This document shows, piece by piece, positions 56,516 through 64,000 of a stretch of 64,000 bases of DNA. The position numbers were made by a program, and so were the translations under genes. The stretch is from NCBI GenBank assembly GCA_030549335.1, contig CM060183.1, positions 32,982,768 through 33,046,767 on the forward strand, given 5' to 3'. The stretch is from Pontederia crassipes. Taxonomy: Eukaryota > Streptophyta > Magnoliopsida > Commelinales > Pontederiaceae. How positions within the stretch are numbered: position 1 is the stretch's first letter; the number at the start of each line of letters is the position of its first letter. Below the pieces are notes generated by a model. That model saw nothing but the letters and a program-made list of their open reading frames with translations. It was not told the origin of the DNA and searched no databases.

Positions 56516-58470
56516 TGTTGGAGCAAAGTTGTTAATCCCTATATAATTATATTTTGATGATACAAACCTCAAAAGATTGAAGTTATATTTAAAATGTCGA
56601 AAAAGTTTAAATATAAATGAGTGACTTCATGTACTAAACTTTTAATTAATATTTGTCTATGTTCACATAAGATTTATATTAAGAGGTGAATATAAAAGTT
56701 ATAGATAACTTTCTTATCTTTGTAGAAAATTAAGAATTACCTCATTAGGACAACCACATAAAACGTTATGTTTAAATAAGTGAAGCTTGAAAAATTCAAA
56801 TTGCATTTGATATTTTTATGTACTAAACTTGTACTTAATATTTAAGTATTCCATCATGAGATTTGGATAAAGAGATTAATATAAAAGTTATATACAATCA
56901 TCTTATATTTTCATAAAATTAAGAATCACCCCATTTGGACAACCGTATCAAAAGTTATGCCAAAAATAGTGAAGATCGATAAGTTCTATTCGAAGTTGAT
57001 AATTTTATGTGCTGAACTTTCATTAAATATTTGATTACCTTATCAATTGATTTGGATAAGAGATGAGTATGAAAATTGTAAATAAAAGTGTTAACTTTTC
57101 ATAGAATCAAATATCATCTTATTTGGATACTGGTATGAAAAGTTATGTATAAAAGAGTAAATATCTAAAATGTTTCATTTGAAATGGACAACATTGTGTA
57201 CTAAACTTTGAATTAATATTGGACTATGATCTCATTAGATTTTGGATGAATGATAAACATAAAATTGTAGAGAAGTCTGTTATATTTCCATAGAATAAAA
57301 AATGAACTCATTTGGATACTTGTATGAAAAGTTATGTATAAATGAGTAAGGTCTATAAAGTTTAATTTGAAATTGACAACCTTATGCACTGAACTTTAAT
57401 TGAATATTTGATATGATCTCATTGAATTTTGGATAAATGATGAATACAAAAGTTATAGAGCATTTTGTTATCTTTTTATAGAATTAAATATCATCTCATT
57501 TGGATAACTGTGCAAAAAGTTATGTATAAAAAAGTACAAGTCTATCAGACTGTCAATGACAAAACGGTCGATCGATACTTTAACGGTCGACCGTTATGGG
57601 CAAAAAAGGATGAACGGTTTAGAACGAACGACCGAAGATGCTGTCGGAACGACCACTAATCACAAAGATCAAAGAAATTTCTAAAACGGACGACCGAAAC
57701 ATTAACGGTCGACCGTTATGGGAGCAAAGACAATAACAACTGCTAAAATCTTTCTACGGACTACCATCAATGGATAACTGCGCAGAAAAGACAAACGCAA
57801 TGGCTAGTTGCTATTCAAAATGGTCGACTGTTATAGAGCTGACAACACAATCTTTTGAATTACTTTACAACGGCCAAATTTTCAAAAGAAACCTATAAAA
57901 TGGATCCAAAAGATTGAAGGAAGATCAACTAAGCAAGGCAAATCATTCTAGAGTTCCCTTCAAATCCAAAACATTTTTCTTGAGCCAAAGTTTTAAATCA
58001 TCACTTCCCTCTTCTAGTTTCTAAGTGTAAACATTCTTTGTAAGAAGAGAGAATTTGAGGAAATTCTTGTATTTTTTTTAGAGAGTTTGAGAGCTCCTTG
58101 TAAGAAGATGTGTGTCTTACCTTTTGAGCAAAGAAGAAAGCATTGTGGTGTAAAATGAGTTATTCTCTCCCTACAAGAAAAGAGAAAGCTAGTGAATCTC
58201 CGACGGTCTCAAAGTCGGGAAATCGGAGTGGGGACGTAGGTCAAGGTGTGGCCGAACCTCGTCAACAAACTACCGTGCATCTCGAGTTTATCTTTCTCTC
58301 TCTCTCCTTCCTACTCTATTATTTATGTAATTTGATTGCTATTGTGTTTGTTTAGATATTAATGAATCGATTTTAAGCTTCCGCGATGATTTTTGTAAAA
58401 TTGATATTTTCGATTTAAACACCAATTCATCACCCCCCCCCCCCCCATCTTGGTGCCTTGTGATCCTACA
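56516..58470 (+). mobile_element. 1955-bp solo LTR nested in copia element B
   Basis: It starts TGTTGGAGCAAAG and ends CCTTGTGATCCTACA, with target duplication TATAT at 56511-56515 and 58471-58475. Element A shows the empty site as a plain TA repeat. A C-run (58434-58446) precedes the end, and tttgatgatacaaac occurs near the start, as in many plant copia LTRs. Orientation is assigned from this layout. Confidence 0.88.
56760..57540 (+). repeat. About 185-bp tandem repeats inside the solo LTR
   Basis: Five anchors of the form aaaagttatgtata recur at about 56765, 56948, 57130, 57322 and 57510. Between them lie diverged copies of a unit with tttggataac and ttaattaatattt segments. Confidence 0.75.
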
Positions 58471-61112
58471 TATATATCTTCTTCTAAATCGTCATATAAG
58501 AATGCAGTCTTAACATCTAGTTGCTCAAGTTCAAGATTCTGTAAAGCAACAATAGCAAGCAAAGTACGAATAGAAGTATGTTTCATAACTGGAGAGAACA
58601 CATCATGAAAATCAACACCCTCCACTTGATTCTAACCTTTTGTCACCAATCTTGCTTTGTACTTTGTCTCTTCATTATTGATCCCTTCTTTCTTCTTAAA
58701 CACCTATTTGCAGTCAACAATCTTCTTATTCACTGGTTGTTTTACAAGATCCCAAATGTCACTCTTTTGTAGAGATTTCATCTCCTCCTACATTGTTATT
58801 AACCACTTATTACAATCGTAACTTCGAATAGCTTCAGAATAAGAAGAAGGATCAGGTAACTCATCTTCAGCAACACTTAATGCATAAGTCACTAGTTCTT
58901 CAAATCCGAGCATTTGAGGTGCTTTTATTTCTCTCCTCGGTCTATCACGAGCTAGTATATATTGTTGTTGAGCTTGAGGTGATGTACGAACTTTAGGAGC
59001 ATCATTCTTTTCATCAGAAGAACTTAAAAGTTCTAACTCCACCTTCTCCAAAGTCTTCTATTTTTTTGTATCATCAATAATAGACAAATCTTTTCTCAAA
59101 TGAAGCATCACAAATTCATCAAAAGTAACATCTCTACTAATAATGAATTTCTTGATTTCAGGACACCATAATCTATAACCTTTAACACCAGATTTATAAC
59201 CAAGAAATATACACTTCCTAGCTCTAGGTTCAAGCTTTCCATCATTAACATGTGCATATGCAGGACAATCGAAAACTCTTAAATATGAGTAATTAGGAGG
59301 ATTACCTGACCACACTTCTTCAGAAAATTTTAAGTCTAAGGATCGGTGGGGAGATCGATTCACTAAGTGACATGCCAGGTTGACAACTTCTGCCTAAAAC
59401 TCCTTGTCAAGTCCTGCATTTGACAGCATACATCGAGATCTCTCTATTAGAGTTCTGTTTATTCTTTATGCGACTCCATTCTATTGTGGAGTTTTCACAA
59501 TTGTGTGATGTTTTGTAATGCCTTCTTTGTCACAAAATTCATTGAACTTAGAATTACAGAATTTTAGTCCATTGTCAGTCCTCAGCCTCTTCACAACTTT
59601 TTCAAATTGCTTCTCTAGTAGAGTCTTCCATGACTTGAATGTTTCAAATATATCATCTTTATGCTTTAAAAAATAAACCCAAACTTTTCTAGAGAAGTCA
59701 TCAATAAATGTCAGCAAATACATATTTCCTCATTTCGAAGGAACTTGATAGGGACCCCATAAATCCGAATGGATGTAATCAAGAGTTCCCTTCATCTTAT
59801 GAATGGCTGAACTAAAGCTAACTCTCTTCTGATTTCCGAAGATACAATGCTCACACAGCTCTAATTTTCCAACTTTTGCACCGGGAAGAAGATCTCTGTT
59901 GCTGAGAACTTGCATGTCCTTCTCACTCATATGGCTCAAACGCATATGCCATAACTTTGTGCAATCTTCTTCTGAGGTAGATGAGACTGCTGCTGAACCT
60001 ATCACCGTCGAACCTTGGAGAATATACAAGCTACCGATTTTAAGGTCTTTCATCAACACGAGAGCAACACGAGAAATCTTCATTCCATTAGACTCAATAG
60101 CAACCATTTGAGTCTAAGACACCGAGCGAAATGAGATTCTTCTTCAGATCAGGAACATGTCTGACTTCAGATAATGTTCTAACAATTTCATCATGCATCT
60201 TAATCTGGATGGACTCAATACCAACAGTCTTACAGACAGCATTGTTGCCCATAAGAACGACTCCACATTCAATAGATTTGTATGTAGAGAACCAATCCCG
60301 ATTGGGACACATATGGTATGAGCATCCAGAATCAAGAATCCATTCATTTAATGATCTCGATTTGTTTGATGTCGTTACTAACAGAACATATTCATTCACA
60401 CTTTCTGCCACACTGGCATATGCAACATCAGTCTTCTGATTTCCCTTCTCATTACTCTCGTTGTTCCTTTTATTCTTATTCTGTAATTTGTAATACTCTG
60501 TATGATATGACCCTTCTTCTTATAGTAGTTGCAGACTTTATCTCTGTTCTTCGACTTGGATCTGGATTTGTCTTGATTTTGATTACTTGTCTGATGTCTG
60601 CCTCTTGCGATCAGACCTGAGACTTGATCATCAAATTTGCTACTTAATCCCAATTCGTTATCCAACTTTTCTTTGCTCAGCAGTCTGCCCTTAACATCTT
60701 CAAACGTGAGTTTGTCTATATCGTAGATCATCGTCTCCTTAAAGATTTTATATGAAGATGAGAGAGAACAAAGAAGTAATAGAGCATGATTTTCATCATC
60801 AACCTTTGCATCTACATTCTTCAAATCATTGATTAGGGCGATGAACTCACTTATATGCGATTTGATTGACTTACCTTCGCCCATACGAATGGTGTACAAC
60901 CGTTGCTTCAACACAAGTCGATTCACTAGGATTTTCGTCAGATACAGAGTTTCCAACTTCGTCCAGAGACCAGCCACCGTCTTTTCTGCGAAAACTTCTT
61001 GAAGAACATCGTTCTTTAGGCACAACTGAATCGCAAACATGGCCTTCTCGTCGAGTTCCTCCCAAGCGGACGCCTCCATGGCATCAGGCTTTTGTCCTAA
61101 CAGCGCCTTAAT

Positions 61113-61400
61113 TCAGAATTCGATGAACAATGGAAACAACGAAAGAAAGAGAAGATGAATATAGATATTTAACGTGATAAAATCCTCTTGATCAATGTGA
61201 ACAAGAGAGAAACATCCACGAGCAAAGGAGGTTGCCGCTAGAAGAATTTCATTATGAGCCAAAAGAGAGTACATCATATAAAATCCTAACGACCCAATCC
61301 CTCCGCTTCCGCCACATATCCTCATTTTTTTCTTTTTCTCATCTTCTCTTTCTTTCGTTGTTTTCATTGTTCATCGATCATCGGTGTTTTATCTCCAACA
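61113..61400 (-). repeat. Rearranged 5' LTR of copia element B
   Basis: Bases from about 61123 match the LTR in normal orientation. From about 61339 the sequence is the reverse complement of the LTR's own other end (54989-55050), ending GTTTTATCTCCAACA. The two inverted segments form a stem across the LTR. Confidence 0.85.
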
Positions 61401-61681
61401 TAACATCCAACATCAAAGAACGTATAACATACAACATAAATAGGTTCTAACATATAACATCCTACATCATCCCACAATAAGCAACATCAAGGAACATATA
61501 ACATCAGCAACAACGGCATATCAGCAAAATCCCGATAACATACCATAAGTGTTCAATCATATGTATGACCTTCATTCTCAGCACCATGTCAAGTATGAAA
61601 AGTAAATTAATACATAAAGATTAAATTAGATCAATATGATTACAGGAAGATTAAATTAGGAACCTGCAATAATGGACACTT

Positions 61682-63502
61682 TCATTTATCATGTCTTTGC
61701 TTCTCGCATTTTCTGGAACTCCTCTTTCTGAAATCATTTTGCGACATAGAAATTTCCACGCCAGATTTAATTCTTACAACATTCTTAGGCCTGCCCTTAG
61801 ACTTCACACAAAGTGGGTCACGTATCGTAAATTGCAATTCATGCAAGTTTATGGAGCTTGGTTGACTAACTGGTAGCTCAATAGTGCTAAATTGAGTTGT
61901 CTGAATGTGGCTTGTGCTTGCTCCACTTGCATCTATAGATTCATTTGACACATGAATTACACTCATTTTTAATATGAGATCATCTATAGTCGGCGCCTCC
62001 CATTGTAAATGCGTAGGTGAAGTGAGATCCATCTTTTGTGCTTTCCAAAGAATACTTTGCTAAGATAATTTTTGAATGAGTGTTATGCTATCGCCATAAG
62101 TGCGAAAGAAAAGTGTGCGCATTGACATAACCATAAAAAAAAAGGAATTAATACTTTCTGCCCTTTGAGTGGTTCACATACCTGTAGTAAAGACATTTTT
62201 ATAATATGAAGAAACCCATTGTTCACACTTATTGTACATTACTTCTAACCAATGCCCATTTCGAATATCAAAATTTTCTTTCAAAGTGAACCAACCTTCT
62301 TCGAACTCAAGTATATTTGATGATCCATACAACCACTTATTGTACTTCTCTTTAAATGTCGATTGTGCATATAGATCTCGTAGATGAGTCATGACATTTC
62401 TAGCGATATGCCAATGCACAAAAGATGTGCTTTGTGTGTGAAAAAACCTTACGTATGACATTTCTCATCGCGATATCTGTCAATATACATGTATGGATGT
62501 TTTCCAAACATACATTCAGATCATTGTTCAAACAACCATGTGAACATCTCCTTTGTCTCATCTACAAGTAAAGCACAACCAAATAAGCAAAATCTCCAGT
62601 GGTGATTAATTCATGTGAATGGTGCAAATGACATTCTCAAATTATTGGTTCAATATGTTGTATCAAATACAACCACATCACTAAATTTCAAGTAACTATC
62701 CCTTGACCTCCCATCAGCCCAAAAAAATTCAGAACTGTGTCATCCGCATCGAGCTCCCAGCTATGAAAGAAACTGGGATCAGTGCGTACTTTATTTTTTG
62801 AAAATTAGATATAAATTGGAGGCATTCGACAAAGAAAGTACTTTTTCTTATGGTTCTCAAATGATCAATACAATTCTAGGTTGTTATAAGAGGTTCTCAA
62901 AATATATTAAGGGCTCTAGAAACCTTAGATGGATCCATACGGAAGGCACGTAGATGACTAATAGCTTCTCTAGAAGTTGCGCTGATTTGATTATGTGATC
63001 TTAAGAACTTTACCTTCGAAGAAATTGGCAATGGATGACTGTGCTCTTCCTAAAATTTTCTCACCTCCCATTTTTCATCTTGCCTTATAACAACGTATAG
63101 ATGAGCATGACAATCGTCCCTAACTTCTCTTCTATGTGTAAAAGTTTGTGTATGTCCTTGTCTAATTATCTTGTGCCCTTCTTTAGAACAAATATATTTC
63201 ACATCGATTACCTTTTTTGTAATCTTGTGCTCATGTGAAGTTTATTTTCTCACAGAAAAATCCACTAATTTAGCATACATATTATAGTACTTGTAAGCTT
63301 CTTCATCTATGTCAAATAGCATTCCAACATAGGGTTTCAATAACTCATATGCTTTCACAAAATTAGCATCGTCTTCTTCAAGTTTATCATGTTCAATATC
63401 GTTTTCATTTACCCATTTTTCTATCAGTTCTGCCATGTTACTAACACTATTCTCACCGTCCATATCCAATCTTGCTCGTCGAATATTGGAAATTACAAAC
63501 AA
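61682..63502 (-). pseudogene. FAR1-related / Mutator-like transposase, decayed
   Basis: Pieces of one FAR1-family protein run leftward on the minus strand. The N-terminus (63502-63242) contains KPYVGMLFDIDEEAYKYYN and YAKLVDFSVRK, the start of the FAR1 DNA-binding domain. After a frame break come DVKYICSKEGHK, REVRDDCHAHLYV and LLRSH-like sequence (about 63200-63000). The MULE transposase domain follows (about 62770-62470) with DVVVFDTTY, APFT, LFGCALLVDETKEMFTWLF and GKHP. A further frame (62461-62174) has the WHIARNVMTHL block. The C-terminal basic tail is at 62032-61682 (DPLCVKSKGRPKNVV). Several stops and shifts separate them. It is more likely a resident transposase than a domesticated FAR1 regulator, given the flanking inverted repeats. 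Confidence 0.82.
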
Positions 63503-63689
63503 GTTTGCCTAAAAAATACAAACAAGTTCTCATTAGAAATTTCAAACAAAGAATGATAATAATCTCGATATTAGCATGAAAAAGACATCAAATTTATACA
63601 TTTTGCACTACTATAATTAACATATAGTAATCTTCGCATGATTAACATATTTACACATTGATCAAACATGTCATTACAAAACTCACATC

Positions 63690-63840
63690 AATTAACTAAT
63701 TACAAGGTGATTAATTAGTTACAAGGTGATTAACTACTTACATGATGAAGGTGATTAACTAAGTATGATCAACTACTTACAAGGTGATCAACTACTTACA
63801 AGATGAAGGTGATTAACTAATTACAAGGTGATTAACAATA
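63690..63840. repeat. Minisatellite of acaaggtgattaactac units
   Basis: About six to seven irregular units of ttacaaggtgattaacta and ttacaagatgaaggtgatt lie in the presumed 5' region of the transposase, just inside the right inverted repeat. Confidence 0.8.
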
Positions 63841-63851
63841 AGTTCACGTTC

Positions 63852-64000
63852 ATTACACTAATTGAGTTTCGACAACAGTAGGGCGGCGAAGTGCCGATCG
63901 CGATCGAGGGGGGGCAGGGCGGCGGCGTGCGAGGGCGATCAAGGCGTGCGACAGCGGTGAGCGGCAGCATGCGACGGCAGTGAACGAGGGCGGAAGGGCG
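63852..64000 (-). repeat. Right terminal inverted repeat candidate of the MULE, cut by the window end
   Basis: It begins with attacactaattgagttt (63852-63869), the exact inverse of 53884-53901. It continues GC-rich with gcggcgtgcgagggcgatc-like sequence comparable to the inverse of the left block. Confidence 0.5.

Larger units (their letters stand above)
55372..61079 (-). pseudogene. Gag-pol remnant of copia element B
   Basis: Broken frames in copia order on the minus strand: gag without its N-terminus (61079-60396) and a spoiled zinc knuckle ([10 protein letters not shown]); protease LDSGCSYHM (near 60320); GAG-pre-integrase (60107-59730); integrase core pieces (59723-59058); and RT pieces (58625 downwards, then 56439-56239 beyond the solo LTR). 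RNase H follows (55869-55372). The RT active site YVDDMLIA and the RNase H motif STTEAEYMA are intact here, unlike in element A. At least seven frame breaks and a roughly 50-60-base deletion before RNase H make it non-functional. Confidence 0.88.
54989..61400 (-). mobile_element. Ty1/copia element B, structurally aberrant, same family as A
   Basis: The perfect five-base duplication TAACA lies at 54984-54988 and 61401-61405. The left LTR (54989-55286) is normal. The right LTR lacks both its normal ends. Its outer 62 bases (61339-61400) are an inverted copy of the left terminus, and its inner end is cut at about 61113 with loss of the primer site and gag start. The interior is interrupted by a solo LTR at 56516-58470. 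Confidence 0.88.
52681..64000 (-). mobile_element. Mutator-like element with long GC-rich TIRs, extending past the window
   Basis: A GC-rich block at 52681-53901 ends with aaactcaattagtgtaat (53884-53901). The exact inverted copy lies at 63852-63869, where another GC-rich block begins and runs off the window. The two GC-rich blocks share inverted motifs of the cgcacgctgccgcc kind. Between them, on the minus strand, is a FAR1-type MULE transposase whose N-terminus faces the right repeat, as in autonomous MULEs. Copia element B is nested inside. The left boundary (GGGTGTCCCC near 52682) is a guess, and the target duplication cannot be checked. Confidence 0.55.

Noticed and set aside
56507..58479. 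9-bp target duplication catatatat around the nested insertion, which would suggest a DNA transposon
   Set aside because: Reading the element as TG...CA makes it an LTR with a 5-bp TATAT duplication. The extra matching bases are chance extension in a TA repeat.
61682..63502. A working FAR1/FHY3-type regulator
   Set aside because: Several stops and frame shifts split the domains, and terminal inverted repeats flank the locus, pointing to a decayed transposase.

Overview
This is nuclear DNA of a flowering plant, probably a monocot although the species cannot be read from the sequence. The signs are split genes with GT-AG introns, plant LTR retrotransposons primed by initiator tRNA-Met, and a FAR1-type Mutator transposase. 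I see no bacterial features. Three host loci sit in a dense, nested transposon landscape.

Left end (1-13 kb). A 20-exon plastid-type NADP-malic enzyme gene (1518-6716, +) reads cleanly to a 640-residue protein. It converges on an ABC subfamily B (P-glycoprotein-like) gene on the minus strand (12804-7443). That copy keeps all nine exons and splice sites but has a frame-breaking deletion in the linker after the first nucleotide-binding domain. It also carries a 60-bp in-frame duplication next to the break, a solo LTR in intron 6 and a further insertion in the last intron. I call it a pseudogene, or at best a source of two half-transporters.

Middle (13-35 kb). An AT-rich spacer leads to a tandem LTR-gag-LTR-gag-LTR array (15562 to about 27192) of a gag-only, non-autonomous Ty3/gypsy-like family with LTRs of about 3 kb (TR-GAG type). 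The last LTR is cut off and joined to decayed Tat/Athila-like sequence. A mutated fragment of a pectate lyase gene (30243-30557) follows, then a GC-rich palindromic block and a degenerate array of 0.6-0.9 kb repeats.

35-41 kb holds the intact ABCB paralogue (40539-35450, minus, nine exons, 1246 residues). Most of its exon lengths match the pseudogene to the base, so the two are tandem duplicates pushed apart by transposons.

Right end (41-64 kb). A complete but dead Ty1/copia element (41869-46588, TSD GGGAC) lies inside an older LTR. It is followed by a long foldback MITE (48378-48896) and a 5'-truncated RTE-type LINE with a 19-bp target duplication (49378-50609). Last comes what I read as a large Mutator-like element with long GC-rich terminal inverted repeats and a decayed FAR1-type transposase (about 52681 to beyond the window end). 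A second copia copy of the same family (54989-61400, TSD TAACA) is nested in it, and a 1955-bp solo LTR (56516-58470, TSD TATAT) is nested in that. The second copia copy is structurally odd: it has no primer-binding site and carries U5-type termini at both ends in opposite orientation.

Working relationships: the malic enzyme and the intact ABCB transporter are the only genes I consider functional. Everything else is mobile DNA or its debris, and the nesting gives a relative order of insertions.
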